Positions 1-6,021 of a stretch of DNA of 6,021 bases are shown here, in pieces. The stretch spans positions 1-6,021 of the forward strand of contig RFNE01000122.1 in assembly GCA_009927375.1 (NCBI GenBank), in the 5' to 3' direction. Made by a program: the position numbers and the translations under genes. The notes beneath the pieces were generated by a model that did not search any database, had not been told where the DNA came from, and saw only the letters and a list, made by a program, of their open reading frames with translations. This stretch comes from Actinomycetota bacterium (GTDB lineage: Bacteria; Actinomycetota; Acidimicrobiia; Acidimicrobiales; Ilumatobacteraceae). Numbering within the stretch: the first letter of the stretch is position 1; the number at the start of each line of letters is the position of its first letter.

Positions 1-768
1 TACGGCATCATGCTCGCCGGCTGGTCGAGCGGTTCGAAGTATCCGTTGCTCGGTTCGGTGCGCGCGTCCGCGCAGATGGTGAGCTACGAAGCGGCGCTTG
101 GACTTTCGATTGCGAGCGTGCTGCTGATCGGTGGCACCTTGTCAACGAGTGGAATCGTCGACACCCAGTCGTCGATCCGCGACTGGAACGTCATCACGAC
201 CGGCGTCGTGCCGTTCATCATCTTCATCATCGCGGCGACTGCAGAATTGAATCGTCCGCCGTTCGACCTCGTCGAGGCCGAGCAGGAGCTCGTGGGTGGG
301 TTCAATACCGAGTATTCCTCGATTCGGTTCGCGCTGTTCTATCTCGCGGAGTTCATGAACACCGTCACGATGTCGGCGCTCATCGTCACGCTCTTCTTCG
401 GTGGCCCACAGCCGATCGCAATTGGTTCGACCGTGCTCGACATTCCATTCGTCTCGAACGGCATCGAAGGGACGATCTGGCTCCTCGCCAAGGTGCTCGT
501 CTTCCTCTACATCTACGTGTGGTTCCGCGCCACGCTGCCGCGTCTGCGTTACGACCAGTTGATGGACCTCGGTTGGAAGATCTTGATTCCAGCGTCACTC
601 GGCTGGTTCATGTTGCTCGCAGCACAGCGCTTGGGTCGCAATGAGGGCTGGGACACGATCGTCGTCACGGTCGCCTCTGCGATCGTGCTGATCGTTGGCT
701 ATGGGTTGCTCCAGATGGCGTTGCGTGTCAGCCAGCGCGACCGCGAGCGGGAAGGATCGATGTTCTGA
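1..768 (+). CDS. nuoH: NADH-quinone oxidoreductase subunit H (NuoH), 3' part
   Basis: NuoH (ND1 homologue) is the membrane subunit at the heel of complex I; with the peripheral arm it forms the quinone-binding chamber. The gene is cut by the left edge: frame 1 is open from base 1 (Tyr-Gly-Ile before the first visible Met at 10), so that Met is not the start. The 255 visible residues hold the family signatures: a [19 protein letters not shown] segment near residues 7-25, [13 protein letters not shown] followed by [10 protein letters not shown] at about residues 84-106 (acidic loop lining the quinone cavity), and [15 protein letters not shown] at about 174-188. Hydrophobic membrane segments alternate with these loops, and the protein ends in a short charged tail. 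The frame is intact throughout the visible part. The stop TGA at 766-768 shares its A with the nuoI start, which indicates translational coupling. Identification is very secure from the motifs and the following gene order. Confidence 0.97.
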   Translation, partial: YGIMLAGWSSGSKYPLLGSVRASAQMVSYEAALGLSIASVLLIGGTLSTSGIVDTQSSIRDWNVITTGVVPFIIFIIAATAELNRPPFDLVEAEQELVGGFNTEYSSIRFALFYLAEFMNTVTMSALIVTLFFGGPQPIAIGSTVLDIPFVSNGIEGTIWLLAKVLVFLYIYVWFRATLPRLRYDQLMDLGWKILIPASLGWFMLLAAQRLGRNEGWDTIVVTVASAIVLIVGYGLLQMALRVSQRDREREGSMF

Positions 769-1427
769 TGGGTTACCTCGGAGGATTCCTCGTCACCATT
801 CGCCAGCACGGCAAGCGCAATCGCGTCACCACCCAGTACTCGGGCGGTCGCGTGCGTCGGCGTGCGCTGAAGAAGTCGAAGAAGGGTGAGGTCTCCGCGC
901 GAGCCGAGGAGATGGACGCCAAGATCGACAAGCCAGAGCGCCTGCACGGTCGTCACGTCCTCAATCGCTACGAGGACGGAATGGAAAAGTGCATCGGCTG
1001 TGAGCTGTGCGCTGCGGTGTGTCCAGCCAAGTGCATCCACGTGCGCGGTGCAGACAACGATCCCGAAAACCCGACCTCGCCGGGCGAGCGCTTCGGCTGG
1101 ATCTACGAGATCAACTACCTGCGTTGCATCCACTGCGACATGTGTGTCGAGGCGTGCCCGACCGAAGCGATCACGGAATCCAAGTTGTTCGAGTTCTCCT
1201 TCACCAATCGTCAGGACGCGATCTACACGAAGACCGAGCTTCTCGTCGGCGACGACGGCAAGCCAAAGCAGTTGCCGTGGGAAGACTGGCGACCGGGCGA
1301 GGACGCGAATACGTCTGCTTGGATGAGGGCTACGGCTCCATCCGGAGACGCGTCGTTCGTCGGCGTCGTCGGCTGGAGCGGTGAACTCGGCTACGGCGTG
1401 CGCAAGCCGGAAGAGAGCAGCCAGTAA
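768..1427 (+). CDS. nuoI: NADH-quinone oxidoreductase subunit I (NuoI), two [4Fe-4S] clusters
   Basis: NuoI (TYKY homologue) is the ferredoxin-like subunit of the peripheral arm that carries clusters N6a and N6b and passes electrons towards N2 and quinone. The 219-aa product has two classical motifs: [12 protein letters not shown] with Cys75, 78, 81 and 85, and [12 protein letters not shown] with Cys120, 123, 126 and 130, separated by the usual [15 protein letters not shown] stretch. In such double-cluster folds the fourth Cys of each motif normally ligates the other cluster. The N-terminus (residues 1-24) resembles the family membrane-anchoring helix. Between residues 25 and 57 lies a longer, strongly basic then acidic segment than I expect for NuoI. 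The tail after about residue 160 ([20 protein letters not shown]) is also long. The ATG start overlaps the nuoH stop (TGATG), with a purine-rich GGAAGGA at 750-756 upstream, somewhat distant. The frame is intact. Confidence 0.97.
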   Translation: MGYLGGFLVTIRQHGKRNRVTTQYSGGRVRRRALKKSKKGEVSARAEEMDAKIDKPERLHGRHVLNRYEDGMEKCIGCELCAAVCPAKCIHVRGADNDPENPTSPGERFGWIYEINYLRCIHCDMCVEACPTEAITESKLFEFSFTNRQDAIYTKTELLVGDDGKPKQLPWEDWRPGEDANTSAWMRATAPSGDASFVGVVGWSGELGYGVRKPEESSQ

Positions 1428-1963
1428 GTGGAACTCTTCGTCTTCGTCTGTGCCTCGATCATGATCCTCGTCGGTGCTTCGGCGTCGTCGTGCGCAGCAA
1501 TCCTGTGCATGCAGCACTCAGCCTCGTGCTCACGCTGTTCGGAGTCGCAGTCATGTTCGTCGCCCAGCATGCGGAGTTCCTGGCAGCGGTGCAGGTGATC
1601 GTGTACGCGGGTGCAATCGTCGTGTTGTTCCTGTTCGTCATCATGTTGCTTGGCGTGGATCGCGCAGAGGACCTGCGCACGGAGCCTCTTGCCGCACAGC
1701 GCTGGATCGCCGGACTCGTCGGCGTGGCGATGCTCGGTCTGCTCGTGACGGCGATCCTGACCGGTGTCGATGCGGTCTATCCGCGGGGTGAGGGGATTGC
1801 CAGCGTGGTGGCGGGGGACAACCCTGACGCCAACATCGACCAGCTCGCCCACATCATCTTCTCGGACTACGTCGTCGCCTTCGAGTTGACGTCGGTCCTG
1901 CTCCTCGTCGCAGTCGTCGGAACGGTGCTTCTCGCCCGCAAGCGCAAGGCGGCAAAGTCGTGA
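1428..1963 (+). CDS. nuoJ: NADH-quinone oxidoreductase subunit J (NuoJ), one apparent frameshift
   Basis: NuoJ (ND6 homologue) is a small membrane subunit next to NuoK and NuoA, part of the charged axis linking quinone chemistry to the proton channels. The start is GTG at 1428, directly after the nuoI stop, with GGAAGAGAG at 1409-1417 as a plausible ribosome binding site. From there frame 3 reads MELFVFVCASIMILVGA, a normal NuoJ N-terminus, but then becomes nonsense; from about 1481 frame 2 reads GVVVRSNPVHAALSLVLTLF and continues to TGA at 1961-1963. One missing base at 1476-1480 joins the two and gives 178 aa, close to the usual size. The conserved VIVYAGAIVVLFLFVIML helix (Tyr at about residue 60, where family structures show a pi-bulge) is present. 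A start at GTG 1490 would remove the first membrane helix, so I reject it. The 3' end overlaps nuoK by GTGA. Confidence 0.93.
1476..1480 (+). other. Apparent 1-base deletion in nuoJ
   Basis: The reading passes from frame 3 (codons gtc ggt gct, ending 1478) to frame 2 (ggc gtc gtc gtg from 1481), leaving only two bases (tc) where a codon is needed. Adding one C or T here gives Val-Gly-Ala-Phe-Gly-Val-Val-Val, the normal NuoJ sequence before RSNPVHAAL. The site contains a TT run. Confidence 0.85.
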
Positions 1964-2280
1964 ACGCCCTCGTCGTTGTACCGACCACCACCTGGTATCT
2001 CGTGTTGTCCGCGGTGCTCTTCGTGATCGGCATGGTCGGTGTCATGGTGCGTCGCAACCCGCTGATCATGTTCATGTGCATCGAACTGATGCTCAATGCC
2101 GTCAACTTGTCCTTCGTGTCCCTTGGCCGCCGCCTCGACGACATTCATGGTCAGTCGATCGTGTTCTTCGTGATGGTGGTGGCGGCTGCTGAAGTCGTGG
2201 TCGGACTCGGGATCATCGTGTCGATCATGCGTCGCCGCTCCGGCGTCAATGCCGATGATCTCGCGGAGCTGAAGGGCTGA
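1960..2280 (+). CDS. nuoK: NADH-quinone oxidoreductase subunit K (NuoK)
   Basis: NuoK (ND4L homologue) is a three-helix membrane subunit that forms part of the proton path between NuoJ and the antiporter-like subunits. The 106-aa product is normal in length and intact. It has three hydrophobic segments and both functionally important membrane glutamates: Glu42 in CIELMLNAVNL and Glu78 in VVAAAEVVVGLGI. They are 36 residues apart, as are Glu36 and Glu72 of the E. coli protein. RRNPLIMFM before the first Glu is also typical. The start is GTG at 1960, inside the nuoJ stop (GTGA), so translation is probably coupled; only a weak AAGGCGG-like purine stretch lies upstream. The N-terminus has six or so residues more than E. 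coli NuoK. The stop is followed two bases later by nuoL. Confidence 0.96.
   Translation: MNALVVVPTTTWYLVLSAVLFVIGMVGVMVRRNPLIMFMCIELMLNAVNLSFVSLGRRLDDIHGQSIVFFVMVVAAAEVVVGLGIIVSIMRRRSGVNADDLAELKG
2271..2276 (+). promoter_or_regulatory. Ribosome binding site of nuoL
   Basis: GAAGGG ends six bases before the ATG at 2283, inside the last codons of nuoK. It supports ATG 2283 as the nuoL start. Confidence 0.6.
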
Positions 2281-2282
2281 CC

Positions 2283-4188
2283 ATGACGTCTCAACTGTGG
2301 CTCCTTCCTGCGTTCCCGCTGCTCGGCGCAACGCTCATCTTGTTGTTTGGCCGTCGCCTTGGGGATCCGAAGGCTGGCTATCTCGCGGCACTCATGCCCA
2401 TTGCGTCGTTCATCGTGACTGTCGGGGTCTACTTCGATCTGTTGTCGCGCCCAGCGGAGGAGCGCAATGAGGTCGTCACGCTGTTTTCCTGGATTCCCGT
2501 CGGGTCGCTCAAGATCGATGCCGCGTTGCTGGCGGATCCGCTCAGCATCACGATGGCGCTCTTCATCACCGGCATTGGCTCGCTCATTCATCTCTATGCA
2601 GTTGGCTACATGCACGGGGATGAAAAGTTCTCGAAGTTCTTCCTCTACTTGAACCTGTTCGTCTTCAGCATGCTGATGCTCGTCCTCGGCGAGAACCTGC
2701 TCGTCACCTTCCTCGGCTGGGAAGGCGTGGGAGCGTGCTCGTACTTCTTGATCTCGTTCTGGCACACCCGCAACAGCGCGGCCGTGGCCGGCAAGAAGGC
2801 CTTCGTCACGAACCGAATCGGTGACTTCGGCGTGATGACCGCGATGTTCCTCGCCTTTTCGACGGTTGGCTCGGTCTCGTATGGCGCCATCAATGAGGCC
2901 GCTCACCATGGTGAACTCGCGCCGGTGACCGCAACCGCAATTGCGCTGCTGCTCTTCGTCGGCGCGTGTGGCAAGAGTGCCCAGCTTCCGCTGTACCTGT
3001 GGTTGCCCGATGCGATGGAAGGCCCGACCCCGGTGTCGGCTTTGATCCACGCGGCCACCATGGTCACCGCGGGCGTGTTCTTGATGACCCGCATGGCACC
3101 GGTGCTGCATGAGTCGTATTCGTGGGCGCCGATGATCGTCGCCTCGATTGGCGCAGCGACCGCGCTGTTCGCCGCGACCGTTGCGGTTGCGCAGAACGAC
3201 ATCAAGAAGGTTCTCGCGTACTCGACGGTTCCCAACTCGGCTACATGTTCCTCGCGGTGGGCTCTGGTGCGTATGTGGCAGCGATCTTCCACATGGTGAC
3301 GCACGCCTTCTTCAAGGCGTTGTTGTTCCTCGGTTCCGGCTCGGTCATCCACGGGATGCATCACGAGCAGGACATGCGCAAGATGGGTGCCCTGCGCAAG
3401 GTGATGCCGATCACGGGGTTCACGTTCATCATCGGTTGGCTCGCCATCGCGGGTGTTCCGCCATTCGCAGGCTTCTGGTCGAAGGACGAGATCCTGCTGT
3501 ACGTGTACGCCAACAACCGTTTCCTCTACGTGATCGGCTCCTCACCGCACTCCTGACCGCGTACTACATGACGCGACAGTGATCATGGTGTTTTCGGAAG
3601 GCGCGCTGGAACGATCACAGTGCCGATCACGGCGCGCACGGTGACTTCACACCACACGAGAGCCCACGAATCATGGTGATGCCGCTCGTCGTACTCGCGG
3701 TGCTCTCAGTGATCGGTGGCTTCATGCAGTTGCCCTTCTCCAAGGATCTGCACTTCCTTGAGCACTGGCTCGCACCGGTGGTCGAGGAGTCCGAAGCACA
3801 CATCGGCGAGACGTGGGCGTATCAGAACAAGTACGTCCTGCTCGGTGTCGCAGTGTTGATCGCCGCCATCGGAATCTTCGCCGCGATCGCGGTCTACGCC
3901 AAGGGCAAGCTGAAGCCCGTCGAGCCTCGCGTGCTCGAGCAGGCGTGGTTCTACGACGCAGGTGCCGCCAAGCTCGTCGGTGGTCCTGGTGCTGCAGCCT
4001 TCAATGCCGTTGCATGGGCTGACGCCAAGGTCGTCGATGGGGCGGTGAACGGGACGGGAACCCTCGTGCGACGAGTCGCCACGACCGTTCGCAAGACGCA
4101 GTCCGGATTCGTTCGTGGGTATGCCGCCATCGTTGCCATCGGAGTCGTCGCCTTACTCGCATGGTTCGTGTATCGAGGTCTCGCATGA
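2283..4188 (+). CDS. nuoL: NADH-quinone oxidoreductase subunit L (NuoL), five apparent frameshifts
   Basis: NuoL (ND5 homologue) is the distal antiporter-like proton-pumping subunit of the complex I membrane arm. Frame 3 is good from ATG 2283 to residue 316. It contains [16 protein letters not shown] (Glu147, matching E. coli Glu144), [20 protein letters not shown] (Lys231, matching Lys229), [10 protein letters not shown] (His256, matching His254) and [12 protein letters not shown]. Frame 2 then carries [40 protein letters not shown] and [15 protein letters not shown]; counted after repair, Lys401-Asp402 match E. coli Lys399-Asp400. Frame 1 carries [12 protein letters not shown], and after three more shifts at 3578-3600 frame 1 carries [15 protein letters not shown] and the C-terminal part to TGA 4186-4188. 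Restoring one base at each of five sites gives exactly 637 codons (636 aa), a normal NuoL length. The C-terminal part ends with the region of the long lateral helix and a final membrane segment ([19 protein letters not shown]). The nuoM start overlaps the stop. Read literally the gene would be broken, but strict conservation on both sides of each site argues for sequence errors. Confidence 0.93.
3228..3233 (+). other. Apparent 1-base deletion in nuoL, site 1
   Basis: Frame 3 reads tcg acg gtt (Ser-Thr-Val) and then ccc aac (Pro-Asn), which is off-family. From 3233 frame 2 reads caa ctc ggc tac atg (Gln-Leu-Gly-Tyr-Met). Lengthening TT at 3229-3230 to TTT restores Ser-Thr-Val-Ser-Gln-Leu-Gly-Tyr-Met, the invariant NuoL sequence. 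Confidence 0.92.
3536..3541 (+). other. Apparent 1-base deletion in nuoL, site 2
   Basis: Frame 2 reads gtg atc ggc up to 3538, then would end at a TGA at 3554-3556. Frame 1 from 3541 reads ctc acc gca ctc ctg acc (LTALLT). One extra C after ggc gives Val-Ile-Gly-Leu-Leu-Thr-Ala-Leu-Leu-Thr, the expected membrane helix. Confidence 0.88.
3578..3600 (+). other. Cluster of three apparent 1-base deletions in nuoL (sites 3-5)
   Basis: Within 23 bases the coding frame changes three times. After cag (3577-3579) a G is missing from what should be cag gtg, so that TGA 3580-3582 appears. The TTTT run at 3591-3594 should be five T (gtg ttt ttc). The AA at 3598-3599 should be AAA (gga aag). With these three bases restored the segment reads MTRQVIMVFFGKARW, matching the conserved loop after this helix in NuoL. 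All three sites are shortened runs of one base, and together they return the frame exactly to that of the C-terminal part. Confidence 0.85.
4175..4178 (+). promoter_or_regulatory. Ribosome binding site of nuoM
   Basis: GAGG lies six bases before the ATG at 4185. With the ATGA overlap it favours this start over the in-frame GTG at 4161 and ATG at 4233. Confidence 0.5.
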
Positions 4189-5734
4189 TCGCCTCGTCCG
4201 CCGCAACGTCGACGGTTGGGTTTCCCATCTTGACGATGCTCATCCTCGTTCCACTGCTCGGATCGGTCGGAGTTGCGCTTCTGTCCTCGCGACGTCCGGA
4301 ATGGATCAAATTGACCGCGCTCGTGTCGAGCATCGCGACCGGTGCGATGAGCGTGTGGATGCTGATCAAGTTCTCCTCCGGCGAGGCGGGGTTCCAATTC
4401 GTCTCGAAGCACGCCTGGATCAGCGACTGGGGTATTTCTTGGCATCTCGGGGTTGATGGGATTTCGCTCTTCCTCGTCGTCCTCACGGGAATCTTGTTCC
4501 CACTCGTGATCGTCGGCGTCGACCCGCATCATGACGAGAAGCCATACCTTGCCTGGTTGTTGCTCCTCGAGGCCGGCGTGATGGGCAGCTTCTTGAGCCT
4601 TGACCTCTTTTTGTTCTTCCTCTTCTTCGAATCGTCCTCGTCCCGATGTACTTCCTGATCGGTAACTGGGGTTACGACCAGCGCGTGTATGCCGCAACGA
4701 AGTTCTTCCTGTACACGATGGCGGGATCCGCCTTCATGCTCGTCGGCATCGTCGCCACCGCATTCATCGCACGACGTGACGTCGGAGTACTCACCTTCGA
4801 CCTCGTCGAAATTGCCGAGAAGTCGAACTTCGGGGTCACCACCGGTCGCTGGCTGTACGTCGCATTCATCATCGCCTTTGCTGTCAAGGTGCCGTTGTTC
4901 CCGCTGCACACGTGGCTGCCCGATGCGCACACCCAGGCGCCCACTGGTGGTTCGGTCATTCTTGCTGGTGTGCTCCTGAAGATGGGCACCTATGGCATGC
5001 TGCGCTTCGGGATCTATCTGTTCCCGGAGGCCTCGGTGTGGGCACGACCAGTGATGTACACGCTCGCGGTGATCGGCATTATCTACGGCGCAATCGCTGC
5101 GACGATGCAGAAGGATCTCAAGCGTCTGGTCGCGTATTCGTCCGTCGCCCACCTTGGCTTCATCGTGCTCGGCACGTTCGCACTCACCAATCAGGCGATC
5201 ACCGGTGGTGTCATGCAGAACATCAACCACGGTGTCTCGACCGGTGCGTTGTTCTTGATGGTCGGGATGATTTACGAGCGTCGACACACCCGTGCAATCG
5301 CAGAGCTGAAGGGCATTCAGGCCGTCGCGCCGATCTTTGCCGGGTTCTTCACCGTCGTGATGCTGTCCTCGATCGGGCTTCCAGGCCTGAACGGCTTCGT
5401 GGGTGAATTCCTCGTCCTGATCGGCTCGTTCGAAACCGCTCGTTGGTGGGTAGTCATCGCGACCATTGGCGTCATCCTTGCGGCGCTCTATCTCCTTTGG
5501 GCATATCAGCGGGTGTTCCACGGTGAGCCCGACGAGGCGAACTCCTCGTTCAAGGAGCTCACCGGCCGAGAGGGCCTCTTGCTCGGAGTGTTCGTCGCGA
5601 TCATCGTGTTCACCGGTGTCTATCCAAAGCCGATGCTCGAGCGAATCGAGCCGAGCGTGAAGTCGCTGATCGAGCACGTCGAATCGCGCACCGACTACCG
5701 ACAGCCAGAAGCAGCACACGGAGGTGAAGAGTGA
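4185..5734 (+). CDS. nuoM: NADH-quinone oxidoreductase subunit M (NuoM), one apparent frameshift
   Basis: NuoM (ND4 homologue) is the middle antiporter-like proton-pumping subunit. The start is ATG 4185, overlapping the nuoL stop (ATGA); an in-frame GTG at 4161 lies deeper in nuoL and is less likely. Frame 3 is good to residue 149 (SLDLFLFFLFFE); frame 2 then continues IVLVPMYFLIGNWGYDQR to TGA 5732-5734. Restoring one base gives 516 aa, close to E. coli (509). Key residues are all present in repaired numbering: Glu149 (E. coli Glu144), Lys235 in AFAVKVPLFPLHTWLPDAHT (Lys234), Lys266 in LLKMGTYGMLRFG (Lys265) and Glu408 in GLNGFVGEFLVLIGSF (Glu407). KDLKRLVAYSSVAHLGF and NHGVSTGALFLMVGM are further signatures shared with the paralogue NuoL. 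The hydrophilic tail after the last membrane segment is short and charged. The stop overlaps the nuoN start (TGATG). Confidence 0.95.
4629..4633 (+). other. Apparent 1-base deletion in nuoM
   Basis: Frame 3 reads ttc ttc gaa (Phe-Phe-Glu149) and then tcg tcc tcg (Ser-Ser-Ser), ending soon at a TGA at 4656-4658. Frame 2 from 4634 reads gtc ctc gtc ccg atg. Lengthening AA at 4630-4631 to AAA restores Phe-Glu-Ile-Val-Leu-Val-Pro-Met, the conserved NuoM motif that holds the essential membrane Glu. Confidence 0.92.
5719..5727 (+). promoter_or_regulatory. Strong ribosome binding site of nuoN
   Basis: CGGAGGTGA is a near-perfect Shine-Dalgarno sequence, ending about six bases before ATG 5734 and lying inside the last codons of nuoM. 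It is the clearest ribosome binding site in the window and fixes the nuoN start. Confidence 0.75.
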
Positions 5735-6021
5735 TGTTGGCGGCTCAATCCTTCGTCGGGCCAGCAATCGACTGGTACCGCCTGAGCAACATCCTGGTCA
5801 TCCTCGGGGGTGCGCTCGTGTTGCTCCTCGTCGGTCACTGACCCCGAAGTGGCCCCGTGGGATGTATGCGCTTGGCGCCGCCGTCACGACCGGTGCCTCT
5901 GCCGTACTGACCGCACTGCTGTGGCGTGATCTTGGAGAGGTCAATCGATCTCTCTCGTGGGCAATGCCCTACGCTCGATCATTTCGGATTGCTCTCCACG
6001 TTCGTGATGACGGTGTCGGTT
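5734..6021 (+). CDS. nuoN: NADH-quinone oxidoreductase subunit N (NuoN), 5' part, frame broken
   Basis: NuoN (ND2 homologue) is the proximal antiporter-like subunit, next to NuoK. Only the 5' end is in the window. ATG 5734 overlaps the nuoM stop and follows a strong ribosome binding site. Frame 1 reads MLAAQSFVGPAIDWYRLSN and ILVILGGALVLLLVG, then hits TGA at 5839-5841. Frame 3 from 5838 continues LTPKWPRGMYALGAAVTTGA and SAVLTALLWRDLGEVNRSLS. From 5977 frame 1 resumes with DHFGLLSTFVMTVSV to the window edge. Three single-base additions (one near 5836, two within about 5951-5976) make 97 continuous codons with the expected first hydrophobic segments of NuoN. Assignment rests mainly on position after nuoM and on the segment layout, since the most diagnostic NuoN motifs lie beyond the edge. 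Confidence 0.85.
5833..5838 (+). other. Apparent 1-base deletion in nuoN, site 1
   Basis: Frame 1 reads gtc ggt cac tga, a premature stop. Frame 3 reads ctg acc ccg aag tgg ccc from 5838. One base added between ggt and ca gives Gly-Ala-Leu-Thr (adding G) or Gly-Pro-Leu-Thr (adding C). Unlike most other sites this one need not involve a run of identical bases. Confidence 0.8.
5951..5976 (+). other. Frame change in nuoN, probably two 1-base deletions
   Basis: The frame passes from 3 (up to about 5956) to 1 (gat cat ttc gga from 5977). Two missing bases, one near 5956 and one near 5974, give SLSVGNALRLDHFGL, a plausible NuoN loop; the middle part gtg ggc aat gcc cta is in frame 2. A single inserted base would also reconcile the ends but gives the less family-like SWAMPYAR stretch. 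The exact positions are unresolved. Confidence 0.6.

Noticed and set aside
1490..1963. nuoJ beginning at GTG 1490.
   Set aside because: This would remove the first transmembrane helix, which is clearly encoded from GTG 1428 in the other frame directly after the nuoI stop.
3228..3600. Programmed -1 ribosomal frameshifting in nuoL.
   Set aside because: Each break would need a -1 step, but none has a proper slippery heptamer, there are five in one gene, and complex I subunits are not known to be expressed this way.
3673..4188. A separate small membrane protein gene starting at ATG 3673.
   Set aside because: Its sequence is the C-terminal part of NuoL, and the coding frame extends upstream of this Met through [15 protein letters not shown]. 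It is a fragment made by the frame breaks.
2283..5734. NuoL and NuoM as subunits of an Mrp-type Na+/H+ antiporter.
   Set aside because: The two are related to MrpA and MrpD, but the gene order nuoH-I-J-K-L-M-N with an iron-sulfur NuoI is complex I, and no other Mrp gene is present.
4529..5767. A 412-codon open frame on the minus strand opposite nuoM.
   Set aside because: It is antisense to strongly conserved nuoM sequence, rich in His, Asp, Glu and Arg as expected from reversed G/C-ending codons for membrane residues, and has no recognisable domain. The same holds for the other long antisense frames (for example 699-1517 and 2151-3110).
1..6021. An undescribed system, RNA gene, mobile element, repeat array or promoter in the window.
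   Set aside because: The genes abut or overlap, leaving at most two non-coding bases at any junction, and I saw no repeats or recombination signs. All coding content belongs to a well-known operon.

Overview
The window is a continuous stretch of a bacterial respiratory complex I operon (proton-translocating NADH:quinone oxidoreductase). All genes lie on the + strand in the canonical order nuoH (3' part), nuoI, nuoJ, nuoK, nuoL, nuoM, nuoN (5' part). The sequence is GC-rich with mostly G/C third positions and uses GTG as well as ATG starts. The NuoI and NuoL wording (for example a NuoI start of the type [13 protein letters not shown] and a long charged NuoI N-terminus) looks most like Actinomycetota. 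Class Acidimicrobiia is my best guess, from memory of family sequences and not from a search.

Layout: nuoH runs from the left edge to 768 and overlaps nuoI by one base (TGATG). nuoI (768-1427) is followed with no gap by nuoJ (GTG at 1428, to 1963). nuoJ overlaps nuoK by GTGA (1960-2280). nuoL starts two bases later (2283-4188), overlaps nuoM by ATGA (4185-5734), and nuoM overlaps nuoN by TGATG (5734 to the right edge). There is essentially no non-coding DNA, no internal promoter or terminator that I can support, and no RNA gene, mobile element or CRISPR array. The seven products are the quinone-site membrane subunit (NuoH), the peripheral two-[4Fe-4S] subunit that passes electrons towards quinone (NuoI), the two small membrane subunits carrying part of the central charged axis (NuoJ, NuoK), and the three antiporter-like proton channels (NuoL, NuoM, NuoN).

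The unusual property of the window is not its gene content but its reading frames. nuoH, nuoI and nuoK are open throughout, whereas nuoJ (one site), nuoL (five sites), nuoM (one site) and nuoN (probably three sites) each break frame. Nine of the ten sites sit within a few bases of a short run of identical bases or can be repaired by extending one, and every site is explained by one missing base. After one base is restored at each site the lengths become 178 aa (NuoJ), 636 aa (NuoL) and 516 aa (NuoM), all normal for the families, and conserved residues fall at the expected positions. The simplest reading is uncorrected deletion errors in a draft long-read assembly, not decayed genes. I found no previously undescribed system here.
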